Assembly: GCF_026151205.1 (NCBI RefSeq)
Contig: NC_087074.1
Span: forward strand, 10,697,226-10,761,225
DNA: 64,000 bases
DNA from: Bolinopsis microptera
Lineage: Eukaryota; Ctenophora; Tentaculata; Lobata; Bolinopsidae
Direction: 5' to 3'
Made by a program: the position numbers and the translations under genes. Below, one piece after another: positions 46,651 through 60,200 of the stretch. Positions within the stretch are counted from its first letter, which is position 1, and the number at the start of each line of letters is the position of its first letter. The notes beneath the pieces were generated by a model. It saw only the letters and a program-made list of their open reading frames with translations. It had not been told where the DNA came from and searched no databases.

Positions 46651-47717
46651 AGTGTCAGAGGATTGGGAATTGGGATTCCTGTCAGCCAAACATGATAATT
46701 AATATGTGGGTAACTGTTAAGTTTTAACTGAATTAAGTTGTCCAGGAATTGAATCCACCCCGCCTTTCTTGGAATATATTTTTAGGTGGCATGAGACTGT
46801 CGCCTTAATCTAAGACAACATATTTATATTCACTGAGTATATCTAGTCACGAGAAATTATTTCCCTAATTATCTTGAAACACCGGGATTGGTTCATCATA
46901 TTTTTAGTTTCTTACAGATTGTCGTGAAGCGAATAAACGTCAGAATTAATCTTCCTTAAATGGCACGTTTTAAATGGTTTTGTATTGTTAACTAAAACGT
47001 TTATTTTGTTATGAGTGTTGACCTTTTCAGAAGATTTTGTTGGCGAATGTCCTTTGTCTATGTTTAATCAAGTTCAATGTAAATTTAATCTAAACTTCTA
47101 CTATACACTAATTTTTAAATTCGATTTTATTGTAAACTGTTTTTAGATTGTTACGATTTAGTTTCCGTTGATATGCGAATGGCATCCAAGCGTTGGCGAA
47201 ATTAATAGATAGGATCGGAGTCGGCTGTCAAATTGTTCGCTGAATAAACTAATTTCAGCTTGATTAGTTGATTAGTTGATTAGTTGATTAGTCGATTAGT
47301 TGATTAGTTGATTAGTTGATTAGTCGATTAGTTGATTAGTTGATTCCTGAAATTCAGAGGAAAACGAAATAGCTGCATTCTGTAAAACGTAATATCTCTA
47401 TAAAGTTACTTTGTACTGGTCAAATACACGATTATAATACAAATTTGTATCACAATTATATATCATAATTATAGTCTACACTGTTGTATTAATCAATCAA
47501 TGTAACGCGTTTGAAATAGAAAACAAATTATTGTTATCGTTAACATAACATGATACACCACATCAAAAACATTTTAAAAAATATTATATCATTGTTGTTG
47601 TTGATTGTATGATGTTTAAACTGTGATATAAATCACAATTGTTGTTAATTAGTAATTATATATATAATAACATTTATAAACAAAAGAGCACCTAAAGAGG
47701 CTCAGCAAAGTGCTGGC
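46651..47717. other. Intergenic space between two convergent genes
   Basis: The transporter (+) and the Ig/ZP gene (-) end tail-to-tail here. The stretch 47,255-47,345 is an array of TTGATTAG / TCGATTAG octamers (about 11 units). No RNA gene was recognised. Confidence 0.6.
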
Positions 47718-47995
47718 CTATTTACGCTTACGAAGACTCATTCGTTCAATATGTCTCAAAGTAAATAAACTCCTCCATCCTACTCTATCTCTTGCTAAGT
47801 TCACTAAGTTGGTAAAATCATCTTCATTTTTCAAATAAATTTGTCTCTTAAATAGGTCCTTTTTCACAATAATATCATACAAATTAGTCCTGTGTCTACC
47901 CACTCGTCCCTTTAGTGTTTGACATCCTAGTGTAGCAAATAACAGAGACTGGTAGGCAGGTGTGTCGTTGTCACTGCGTAGAATTAGTAATTACA
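47718..47995 (-). pseudogene. LINE 3'-terminal coding fragment
   Basis: The minus strand reads DNDTPAYQSLLFATLGCQTL, then KGRVGRHRTNLYDIIVKKDL and LARDRVGWRSL before a stop at 47718. The G-R-x-x-T-N and A-R-D-R-x-x-W-R elements are typical of the C-terminal tail of RTE-type LINE proteins. It is different in sequence from the full LINE at 54-57 kb. Confidence 0.6.
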
Positions 47996-48156
47996 CTAAA
48001 GAAAATCACCTCACTTTCTGCGATTATTTGAATATAATTTAAAAATTTCCCAATGAACAACTCTCTTTAGTTCATAACCCATTAGTCTATTTAGTATTTA
48101 CAATAGCTAACGTTAGCTCAGTTTACGATATAGTCATCTTGATAAACCTTATTGTG

Positions 48157-48236
48157 CTACAGCAGAACCTGCAGCAGGAGGAAGAAGGTCAAAATTCCAG
48201 GTCCTAATTTTACACCAACTCCCAAAACCAGCTCAT
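48157..48236 (-). CDS. Last exon: hydrophobic C-terminal tail
   Basis: It encodes DELVLGVGVKLGPG followed by ILTFFLLLQVLL and a stop. The chain ends inside the hydrophobic stretch, with no cytoplasmic residues. This fits a GPI-anchor signal, or a simple C-terminal anchor that is removed when the furin-type site is cut. The entry is phase 1, as in the Ig exons. Confidence 0.75.
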
Positions 48237-51200
48237 CTGAAAATATGTAGATTAAATCTCTGAATTCTTTAGGTAAATTTGGAGTTACTTTTTAAAGTTT
48301 GTACTTATATTTTTAATCTAAACTTTTATCGGGTGTTAACGTCGGAATATTCCTACTGTTGACTGGTCTCTCAAGAAGTGTCCAGAAATATTACCAAGCA
48401 CAGTGAGAGTCATAGAATCAGATATAGTTTCGTTCAGTTTACAAGTCAGTTCTACGGTTATCACTCCTGATTGTTCCACTGTAAGGTCTACAAGTTTCAG
48501 TGTGTACGTTGTGATGTAGGTTGCTGGGTCGAAAGATTCCTCAATGAATATAGTGGCCCTGATAATAAATGGAATTTAATTTCTTCAAGAGTATCAATAA
48601 TAAGACTTAATTTTTAAGTAGTACCCTGGAATCTGGATATATAAGCAACATCAAAAACTAGGCACTGATGAAATGTATCATGTTATTTTGAGTTTAAAAT
48701 TGTATATGTGCAATTTGATTAAAATTCGATCCAATTTAATATTGAATTTCATTACCATGATTACGGACAAAACTTACTTATTATCCACAAGGTCAGTGTC
48801 ATCAAGCTTCCAAGTTACTCTCTCTGGAACCGGCTTAGCAATCACATGTACATCTAAAATCAGTTCCTCGCCATTGTTTAACTTCTGATCTTCTACAAAA
48901 GTTTTGGTAAATGTCATCGGAACTGAAATGTTATAGCTTTAGAAGTTTATAAGTTTATAAGTTTATAGTGTCATAAAGTCCGGTAAAACTTCACCAGAAC
49001 TGATCATCATTAATTCACTTTTCTGTCCATAATTTCAGGATCAGAATTGTAATTTTTATCTCACCTCTGATTTCAACGGGATGACTAGGCACTATCGGTC
49101 CTTGATAAATGTGGAACTGTTCACCGTTCAGATCACTTGATACTTCAGCGAATCTCTTCCGTCTGTTTTTTAAGCACAAGTCTGTACAGCCAAAACTGAA
49201 AGTGTTGATGAATTATGAATAAAGTCATAAGGATTGGATACAGTCGAGTTATATAAAATGAGTATATAAAATGATAATTAAATGATTGATGAAGTAAACA
49301 CATATTCTAAAGATTAATCCTTGAGCTAACTTCCCGGGAAATGGAAAAGGTTCTATTTTATTTTACTTTTACGGAAGAAAATTAATTTAGGAAGGCCGAC
49401 TTTGAATATTCTTTAAACAGATGGTTTTTGAATGTGTTAACGTTTACAAAAAGAGTTCAACTACACTCAATGAAGATGCCTGCCTACATAGCTCAATGAA
49501 TATAATCAATAATGACATCATAATACCATTACCTGTTATCCGAAAGACTACAGACTTTTATAACAGCGTGAATGTAGATCGGAGTCTGGCTGTCCAAAAA
49601 GCTAAAAGCTTTAAAGATAAATCGTTTAGATTTGGGGTCTGAATGAGGCTGCAAATTCGAGTCTGTTTCAATAAACTTGAAGGTGGAGTCCACGATGCAC
49701 CTGAAATGAATTTAAATTAAGTAAAAGTAAAACCTAAAGGTCACAACATATTTATCTAGCTATATGGAAATTAAATTCCCTTCGTTAATATTTCACTTAA
49801 AAAAAGCTTTGAAATTATGGATATAACTATAAGCTATAGTTTCGTGCTTTCTAAAAAGAAAACAGCATCGTTATCACTATTTTAACTCAGTCACACTCAC
49901 TACTGTGTGATATGAAATATGAATACTATTTATGGCACGTTGAGACAGCAATAATCCAATCAGCTTCCAGCGTTGACCAATCAAAATGTTTTCACCCCCC
50001 CCCCCGCATAGGGGTAGGTGAAAACATGTTTCACCTCCCCCGTTGGGGGGGGGGGGGGTAGCGGGGGCGGGATCGTATGGCCACTGGACTCCCAATTAAA
50101 GAACTGACCCTTCCTTCACCAAGTCGTAGGACAAGTTTCCATCCTCCTCAGTTTCACTGTCCTTTGCCTGTATTCTGACCACACCCAGAGACTGGTCTGG
50201 ATCTAATGAATCCAGTGTGACCTGGTTATGTGTTTTAGTTTATCAAAGCTATTCTTCTCAGTGCTTAAGTGATTATTGTTGGGAATATCATAAGTTGCTA
50301 TAAAGTGGTAAAGAATCGAAATTTTATTCCATCCTAATTAACACATCCCAATCAACTCCTAAATTGGTTTAAAGACTTTAAATTTCAGATGATACATGGT
50401 CTTTATATTGATCCAAGGTCTTTATATTCCATGGTATAGTTGCAAAATGAAGTTGGCGATGAGTACTACAAATCAGTGGATTACAAATTTCACACAAGAC
50501 CTGCATGTTGATATTAGCGTTAAGTGTTAGCTGAAAGGGAAAGTTGACCACTTTGTTGGCATATGTTGCGTCCTCGTAGATATCTAGAAGGAAACGTAGC
50601 GAACCTTCACCCGTCACCTTTTCCACAATGGCTGCACCCTTTACCTCCCAAGATGCATACTTGGTGGCACCTGGGAAATTAAAAAAGTGTCTATCATGAT
50701 TGTGGTTACATTTAAGATTTATCAAGTTTTTATTTTTTAACTTTTAGCTTTTTTTCTTTATAAATCTAGCAACTTTCGATCCGACAAAACTGCTCCGTCA
50801 AACTATCTTTTATCGTTTAAAACGTAAATTGCAATTTGAATTGTGTTTAAAAAGTATAATTATAGTTCATAGATAATAAAAACTTGTGAATGTGCAGTTT
50901 TTGTTAACTGTTGATAATCTAGCTCTCTTATCTCTATTTTATCGCTACATTATAACTGCCATTGTGCGGGTACTGTGTTTTTACTTTATACAAGTACAAG
51001 TACACTATGGATGATGATGAAATGGATACTCTTCAAAGATTGTCAAATTACTCTTCCTACATTACCGAACACCATCAGGTCTATAACGCTTGGGTCACTG
51101 AACTCGCGGGAGCTAGATGAACTGTGAGGCAACTTGGTCGTTTAGCTCCGGACAGTCTATGCAACGTCTATGCAACGTCCATGCAACAACAAAAGAACCG

Positions 51201-54200
51201 TCTATGCAACGTCTATGCAACGTCCCTGCACAATGAACACTCTATGCACACTCCCTGCACGGTCAGTCTATGCAACGTCTATGCAACGTCTATGCAACGT
51301 CTATGCACCGTCCCTGCACAGTACCATATGAACACCGGCTACTAGCCGGCTACTAGCCGGCTAGTAGCCACTTTTGTAATAACAGCTCCTCAACTTCACA
51401 TTACCAACCGGCTACTAACCGGCACTTGAAAAGTGGTCACTAGCCGGCTACTAACCGGCTACTAGCCGGCTAGTGACCACAAAGTGGCTACTAACCGGCT
51501 ACTAAGCGGTCACTAGCCGGCTATTAGCCGAGCTCTAAAGCAGACCTACTAGTAGCCACTTGGTGGTTACTAGCCGGTTAGTAGCCGGTTAGTAGCCGGC
51601 TAGTGACCGCTTTTCAAGTGCCGGCTAGTAGCCGGTTTAGAACCGGCTACTAATAGGTCTGCTTTAGAGCTCGGCTAATAGCCGGCTAGTGACCGCTTAG
51701 TAGCCGGTTAGTAGCCACTTTGTGGTCACTAGCCGGCTAGTAGCCGGTTAGTAGCCGGCTAGTGACCACTTTTCAAGTGCCGGTTAGTAGCCGGTTGGTA
51801 ATGTGAAGTTGAGGAGCTGTTATTACAAAAGTGGCTACTAGCCGGCTTGTAGCCGGCTAGTAGCCGGTGTTCATATGGTACTGTGCAGGGACGTTGCATA
51901 GACGTTGCATAGACGTTGCATAGACGTTGCATAGACTGACCGTGCAGGGAGTGTGCATAGAGTGTTCATTGTGCAGGGACGTTGCATAGACGTTGCATAG
52001 ACGGTTCTTTTGTTGTTGCACGGACGTTGCATAGACGTTGCATAGACTGTCCGGAGCTAAACGACCAACTTCCCATCTTATCCGATCGCAAAGTACTGTT
52101 ATCAAGCTGCAGGCTGAACTTCTGGAAAGCAAATCGAAGCAGTTGGAATCCGTGCACTCCAAGTCCACCGTCAAGACCAGCGTTCAGGACACTGTTCAAG
52201 CTGGGATAATCACATACAGTCAAGCTGTTTCAAAAGCCGCACCTGTACTCACAGAAGAGAGCTTGAAAAAGGTTGTACAGAATGTTATATCAGAAGAGGA
52301 TCCAACTAAGAATGTGTTAATATTTGGTTTCGAGGAGACTAGTGAAGAGAATCTGAGTCATGAAGTTAGCGAGATGTTTCAGCAGATTGAAGAAAAGCCA
52401 CACTTCGAAGCTGTCCGGGTTGGGAAGAAGTCAGCTGAAAAGATTAGACCAGTTAAAGTTTCTTTTGAAAATTCAAGTACAGTCCATCAGATATTAGTGA
52501 AAGCCAAAGAACTGAGACTGATTCCACGTCATAAAACTGTTTTCATTTCTCCGGACCAATCACCTGAGGAACGAACTATCCATCAACAGTTGGTCTTAGA
52601 GATGAAACAGATTGCCAAAGAAGACACAGATAAACATTATTATATCAGAAGTGATAAAATTTGTTGTAAGGACAAGGTAGTGGAGTGAACGATTTATAAT
52701 AATGTTTAATGATATACATCCATGAGTTGTTTTTTTTAACCGTTGCTATACTAACTTTTAATGTCAATAAGTAATTTGGTTTTAGATTTTTTATATCATA
52801 CTCATTCACTGAATATCTTAGTTTGGGGTATATTCATAGGCCAGCCGCTTTGACATCGGCAATCTTTATTTTTATTTGGATTGTTGATATAAGCGGGATA
52901 AAAATGCTTTATTTCATTTCATTTTCAATTAGATTAATTTCAATAATTTCCATGATATTTCACCTGTTCTATTGAATGAGCACTCAAATGATATCTTAAG
53001 TTCTCCTCCTCTGGTTATACCGTTACTGTAATCAATTTACTGGAAATTCCTATCATCTGAAAAATTAATTTATAGGAAAATTTACAAGGAAAAAAACGTA
53101 ATTTTCAAGACTTGATTTATAATCTTTTTTTAAGTTATAATTTATTTATTCTACCACCCGTCTCTTCAGCTCAATCGAAATTAAACGACAAAAATCTGCT
53201 AATAACTAACAAATATAACGGTAAATGAAGAGCATCTTACTTGGTTTTTGTAAATGACATGACTGTTATTATAAGATACCGTCGTACCGCATTTGTCTAA
53301 ATCTGTTCTGATTTCTTGAGAGTCTCCCTTAATCTCACACTCTGTAATGAAGTATTGACAACGTGATTTACGGTATAAAAATTCTATCAGATATTCAAAA
53401 ATAGATGCAAACAAACTCTAAAAATTATCAAATAAAATACCTTTGTCGTTGAGCAATATTGCATCAAAACTAATTTTCTCGGTAATGAACAACTTTATTC
53501 CGTATCCATCACAAGTGACAGTAGCCACTGAAGACAACAAAATATAAATTATCACAGACAGAAGAAAGAAATTAATTTCCAATCCCTGTTGGTAAATATG
53601 AAGTCAGAAATTTGGAAAATATTTCTCAATGAACATTGATCTATACAAAATATGAAAGTGTAATAATATTAACAAGTACTGAGGATAACCCGATTGAAAT
53701 TTATTCCTTATCAATGATAATTTCATTTGGAAACCATAATGTCTCCAAATCATATTTAGTAGATTAACCTGGTGGACAAGATGGGGATTCAGATAGGGTA
53801 CCGTCAGTGCACACCATTGACGACGGTCCAGTTATGACAAATCCGCTGTCGCACCTTATTTCGTATGTTGAGCCTGAATCAATCGTCGAATATGGAGATA
53901 TGATGCCTTGTTCGATAACGGGCATGCTACAAGGTGCTGAAAGGGAAAATCTGATTAAGGGTAAAAAATGCTTCCACAGTTCAAAGTATTTTAGATATAT
54001 ACACTTTGTAGCGACTTACTCATGATTCAAAAATAAATTCTAATTTTACAATCCACATTTTGAGGACAAAGAAAGTTTTATGTTTTATTACGAGAGACCG
54101 TCAAAGTTATTTTATGTGAGCTCTAACATCTTCAATGACCATAGTACACCCTTTACGAGGTGCCACTATTAAGTACAGTAATCTGTTCTGGATGATTCCA

Positions 54201-57200
54201 GTTTAAACAGATGAGGTGCAACAAAAAACTATGGATCTAGACCAGTAAAGGTCGATAAAAAACTACCAGGTTCGAGGGGCCAGCTACCCTTCAACCTTAA
54301 AATAGCTACTGAAACATCAATGAATAACCAAAAGTGGAGTGACTCTCGGAGTTCAAGGAGGGGTGTAGCCGGGATGAAGTGCTCTGGGCAAAGCCGCAAG
54401 GACCCCAGTGTGCAGATGAGAACAAAGAAGTCGCCTTATTTCAACAGTGTTATTAGTTCACAGCATATCACTCATGTGGACCCGGAGAAGGGGAGAGCAC
54501 TCCCATGCAACTTTATCAAACACAGCATTAATGTGGGAACGTGGAATGTGTAATCATTGGAGACCAGTTCCTCAAAACTGTATGAATTGTCACAGAATAT
54601 GTCAGCATATAAAATGGATGTCTTGGGGCTGACAGAGACGCACAGACCCGGCACTGGTGAGGTTACCTTGGATGATGGGTCCTCTTTATTAACTCAGGAA
54701 GAAGTGATGGGTACAGACGACAAGGAGTAGGTTTAGTCCTCTCGAAGAAGACTAAAAATTCATTGATTTCATACAGTCCGATATCAGAACGTATTCTTGC
54801 AGCGAGGCTGCACAGTCGACATATCAACATTTCGATTGTGATAGCTTATGCTCCAACTGAGGATGCAGCAGTCGGGGTAAAGGATGACTTTTATCAGCAG
54901 CTATCTGGGGCATTTGATGAACTACCAGCTCATGACGTGAAGTTTTTACTTGGAGATCTAAATGCTCGCATTGGCCAAGATAACTCAGCTTGGTCCGGTG
55001 TGATTGGTAAGCATTCCCTTCACGTTTCATCAAATGACAACGGCCTTAGACTATTAGATTTCTGTGCATTACATCAGCTGACAATCGGTGGGACGCTTTT
55101 CCAGCATCGTGATATTCATAAAGGAAGTTGGAAGTCTCCAGATGGCCGCACAGTAAATCAGATTGACCATGTCTGTATTTCTACCAAGTGGAGTCACTCT
55201 CTACTTGACGTAAGATCATGCAGGGGTGCAGACATTGGCTCCGATCATTATTTGGTTCGGGGTCAATTTAGAGTCAAACTTATGGCAGTTCAAAAAATGA
55301 ACGCCTCTCGTAGGATATCTCCAGCAATTGAGAATCTTAGAGATCAGTCCAAGGTTGAAGAGTACTGCATTGCTCTTCAAAATCGTTTTAGCTGCCTACC
55401 AATGGAGGAGAATCTTGATGGAGAATGGACATTAGTTAAGGATACTATTAAAGAAGTGTCTATGGAGGTACTGGGTGAGCGCCCACGGCGCAGAAAGCAG
55501 CAGCATTTGTCTCAAGAGACAAAAAGTCTTATTGCAGAACGCAGTAAGATTAAACAGATGGCGCCTAGTGACAACAACAATAGGAGCGAGTATTCTCGGG
55601 CCAACAAACTTGTCAAAAAAAGCTGCAGGAAAGACGACGAGAATTGGGCTCTTAGAGTTGCAGCAGATCTGGAAACAGCTGCTGTCCATGGCCGGCAAAG
55701 GGAAGTCTGGCAACGGATAAAAACACTGTCCGGTAAGAAGAATCGAAAATCAACTGCTGTAAGAGACAAATCCGGGAAGTTGATTGCTGATCCCTCTGCT
55801 CAGAGAGAGAGATGGGGAGAACATTTTTCGGAGCTATTAAACCCTCCTCCCACGAATGCGGATCTGTCTGACCTGGACCATCTTGAAGTGGTTCCATGCT
55901 TTCCTTATCTTGGTGATGGTGATGGTCCCCCCACTAGACTTGAGATTTTAAACTGTCTCAAAAAATTGAAGAACCACAAAAGTGCTGGGATCGACGAAAT
56001 CTCTAATGAGCAGTTAAAGTATGGGGCAAGTGGTCTTGTGGATAGGATGGAGAAATTGTTCTCTAAAGTTTGGAATTCAGAAGCAGTGCCTGACGACTGG
56101 TTGAAAGGCATCGTGATAATTGTACCAAAGAAGGGTGATACCTCTCATTGCTCCAATAATAGGGGAATCACTCTAAGATCTACAGCATCTAAACTGTATC
56201 AAATCATCATATTACAACGCATGAGTGACGGTTTAGAAAGTTTGCTACGAGACAATCAGTGTGGGTTTAGAAAGAACAGATCATGCATTGATCAGATTTA
56301 TTCACTCCGCACTATTATACATAACTGCATTGAATATAATCTCCCCCTGTATGTAAATTTTGTGGACTTCAAGGCAGCTTTTGATTCCATCGACAGGAAT
56401 TATATTTGGAAAGCTTTCAGTCATTATGGCCTGCCATGTAAATACATTCAAATAATACAGGCATTCTTTAATGGAACTGTTAGTGCAGTTAGACACAATG
56501 GTGAACTATCAGAATGGTTTGAAGTAAGTTCAGGCAGTGGCCAAGGAGACATTCAGGGTCCCCCACTTTTTAATGTCTGCCTCAATGTGGCTGCTGAGAG
56601 AACAGAAAGCAACAAAGTGGTGTCCCACGGAGCGGTTCTTCAAAGATCTATCAGTCCGCTTGTTGATGATATCACTGTGTTAGATACAGATTATGCAGAT
56701 GACATGGCTGTACTGGATAACAGCGAGGAAGGTCTTCAAGAAACAACTGACCTTTTGTGTATGTATGGTGCCCAGGGAGGTCTTAGAATCAATGGTAAAA
56801 AGACTGAGGCTATGGTCATTGGTAAAGCAACCTCTCAACGGCCATACACGAAAGAAGCCACAGTGAACATCACTGTTGAAGACACGCCAGTGCAGCAAGT
56901 TAGTGACTTTACGTACTTAGGTACAATTATTTCCAGCGACGGTACTATCGACCGTGAGCTGTCAGCTAGGATTCAGAAAGCTTCCGGAGCCTTCAATCAA
57001 CTGAGTAATATATGGAAAAACCGCAACATCCAGTCTTATACAAAGATCAGGATTTATAAGGCAGCAGTTTTGACAATATTGTTGTATGGTAGTGAGGTTT
57101 GGAACACAACCAAAAAGCAGCTACATCGCTTTGAGGTGTTCCATCAGCGTTGCTTGAGGAGAATACTTAGGATAAAATGGCTCGATCGGGTTAGAAACAC

Positions 57201-60200
57201 TGAAGTGCTGGAGCGTGCAAAGATAAATCCAGTAGAGATGTACATAGGAGCAAACCGCCTGCGTTGGTTTGGCCATGTCACCAGAATGCCAGACACTAGG
57301 CTTCCTAAGTACCTGCTTAACTGGACCCCTGCCCATGGGAAAAGATCTAGGGGCCGTCCAAGAAAGAACTGGAGGAAATGTCTGCTGGAAGATGCTGCGG
57401 CGTTTACAGGAAACACTGACATAGACCTAGAAGGAGCGAGCGAGATGGCTAGTGACCGCAAACTTTGGAGGGAGATGATACGTCACAAACGGGAGTTCAT
57501 TGGTGCAGGCCACTCGAATGATTGAGGAGACCTAATCAAGTAAGTCTAACATCTTCAAGGGCGAATCAAACTATTGCAGTTGTATGTTTACTGCAACGTA
57601 TAAGAAGACTATTAGCTAAAAGGGAATCAAAATATTATGGAAACAAGATCATACACAAATAATCGTCCTTAAACTTTTGTAGAACATTATTCTTAATTAA
57701 ATCACCTAGAACGTTGACCACAACTCCGTGGGTAGATACAGGTGAGTTTGGGTACTGTGTTGATGTTACCGAGCATTTGTATGTGAATGTTGACTGGTTA
57801 GCAAAATCAGCAAGCTTGGTAGCCTTGATGGTGAGTTCTGCCACCTGTATGCCGGTTACATTGACTGTACCGTTGCTGACATCATAGTTCGTAATATCCG
57901 ATACAGATACAGTCGTACCATCAGGAGCCTTCCAGACTACATTAACAGGGGTTCCACCTACGTCTAGTTCTCCTACTGCACAGGTCAACGTCTGATCCTC
58001 ACCAGTAATGACTGAATAAGTCACTGACGCTACAGCTGAAAGATGTATATGCTTATATGTAAATAAATCATTCAGTCTTTTTAAACTTTTGAAGATGGCT
58101 ATAATTTTTTCACCCTGGTCTACTGACCAGGAAGAAAAGTTAAAGTGGGCAAAAACAAGTGTTTTTTGCCCACCTCAGAGGTAGGCAGAGCATCTCAATG
58201 CTATCCTTTCGTGGGCTATCTTGGCCCAACCTCTCTTAAAAAAAGAAAAAAAAAGCCTAAATTAAGAAAGATTACTGCTGAAAAATTCGAATAAGACCTC
58301 GTTATACACATTGTGGTTTTCAAAATGTATCAAGATTACTCACTGAAAACGTTAGAGTTGACATCAGTCTCTTCTGGAGACGCTGATGTTTTTGCATGCT
58401 CGTCAGATTGAATGACACAGGTGAAAAGAGCATCAGCCGTGTTTTCACCAACAGGTATGGTCAGAATTGTAGTTTGACTGTTGGTGCCAGAAACGTAAGT
58501 TCCAACTTCAATAGCATAGCTGTCAGTACCGTCAGTTATAGCATCACCCGAAGGTTTCTTCCATGTTACCGCCTCCAGCTGCTTACTCAAACCACTTACT
58601 ACACAAGATATTGTAGCTTCTGTGTTTTTCAGCACTTCGCTACCCTTAGCTTTTACATCTGAAACAATCAGTCATTTAAAGTAAGCCCGCAATAAAAAAT
58701 ATCAACAGTATTGTACAGGAACTGAATCATTGAACTTTCTCAACTAAATTCACTGGATCCTATGATGAGTTTAATTTTGTTTTTACAGTAGGATGTAACA
58801 AGTTATATCTTAGATATAAAGTTAAAACAGCAGAGCATCATTTATGGGCAGTTATAAATACCACCAAGTCCTAAGAAACTTACCGAAAGTAAGGAAGTTG
58901 ACAACAATCTCTCTTTGAAAGTAGATGTTGCTGAATCCGAATATTCTACAGATTGCGCAGCACATTTGTATGTCGCGGGATTTGCAGCGACAGCTACACT
59001 TGTAAGAGTGGCAACATCGATGGTCAGAGTTGATGTCTGAATTTTGGTACCAGAGTCAGCTGATCCCTGTGCGATGGTGTACCCTGCACTATCACTTGTT
59101 ATATCAGCCCCAGCATTATCCTTCCACGACACAATAACATCTGTAACCACATCTCCGATATCACAAGTCAATGTCTGAGCCACAGCGGTGGTGGCTTTTT
59201 TAGGAGTCTCCGGAACGACGGCTAAAATAATTTGATTCTTTCAAACTCACAAAACATTTGGTATGTTAAAGTATCATTACATGTAGTTGTAACTAAAATA
59301 GCTTAAATTAAGAAAGATTACTGCTGCAAAATTTGAATAAGACCTCGTTATACACATTGTGGTTCTCAAAATGTATCAAGATTACTCACTGAAAACGTTC
59401 GAGTTGACATCAGTCTCTTCTGGAGACGCTGATGTTTTTGCATGCTCGTCAGATTGAATGACACAGGTGAAAAGAGCATCAGCCGTGTTTTCGCCAGCAG
59501 GTACGGTCAAAATTGTAGTTTGAATGTTTGTGCCAGAAACGTAAGTTCCAACCTCAATAGCATAGCTGTCAGTACCGTCAGTTATAGCATCACCCGAAGG
59601 TTTCTTCCATGTTACCGCCTCCAGCTGCTTACTCAAACCACTTACTACACAAGATATTGTAGCTTCTGTGTTTTTCAGCACTTCGCTACCCTTAGCTTTT
59701 ACATCTGAAACAATCAGTCATTTAAAGTAAGCCCGCAATAAAAAATATCAACAGTATTGTACAGGAACTGAATCATTGAAATTTCTCAACTAAATTCACT
59801 GGATCCTATGATGAGTTTAATTTTGTTTTTACAGTAGGATGTAACAAGTTATATCTTAGATATAAAGTTAAAACAGCAGAGCATCATTTATGGGCAGTTA
59901 TAAATACCACCAAGTCCTAAGAAACTTACCGAAAGTAAGGAAGTTGACAACAATCTCTTTGAAAGTAGATGTTGCTGAATCCGAATATTCTACAGATTGC
60001 GCAGCACATTTGTATGTCGCGGGATTTGCAGCGACAGCTACACTTGTAAGAGTGGCAACATCGATGGTCAGAGTTGATGTCTGAATTTTGGTACCAGAGT
60101 CAGCTGATCCCTGTGCGATGGTGTACCCTGCACTATCACTTGTTATATCAGCCCCAGCATTATCCTTCCACGACACAATAACATCTGTAACCACATCTCC

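Larger units (their letters stand above)
51007..52925 (+). mobile_element. ORF1-only LINE derivative, split by a palindromic element
   Basis: The coding part starts at 51007 (MDDDEMDTLQRLSNYSS) and resumes after the 931-bp insertion at 52072. It ends with a stop at 52688, followed by ~235 bp of 3' sequence with GTTGATATAAGCGGGATAAA and a short (TTTCA)n tail. There is no ORF2. The tail lies only about 40 bases from the donor side of the ZP exon at 52964, antisense to the host gene. The true 5' end of the element was not found. Confidence 0.7.
54122..57558 (+). mobile_element. Full-length RTE-like LINE with 14-bp target duplication
   Basis: TCTAACATCTTCAA occurs at 54122-54135 and 57545-57558, exactly bracketing a 3.4-kb element. 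Its size, single ORF with AP endonuclease and RT, and very short 3' tail (about 20 bases after the stop) fit the RTE clade; that clade call is inference. It lies in the intron between the last distal Ig exon and the CCP exon, antisense to the host gene. Confidence 0.85.

Noticed and set aside
47260-47347. Regulatory motif cluster (TTGATTAG)n
   Set aside because: A simple octamer array between two gene 3' ends; nothing supports a regulatory role.
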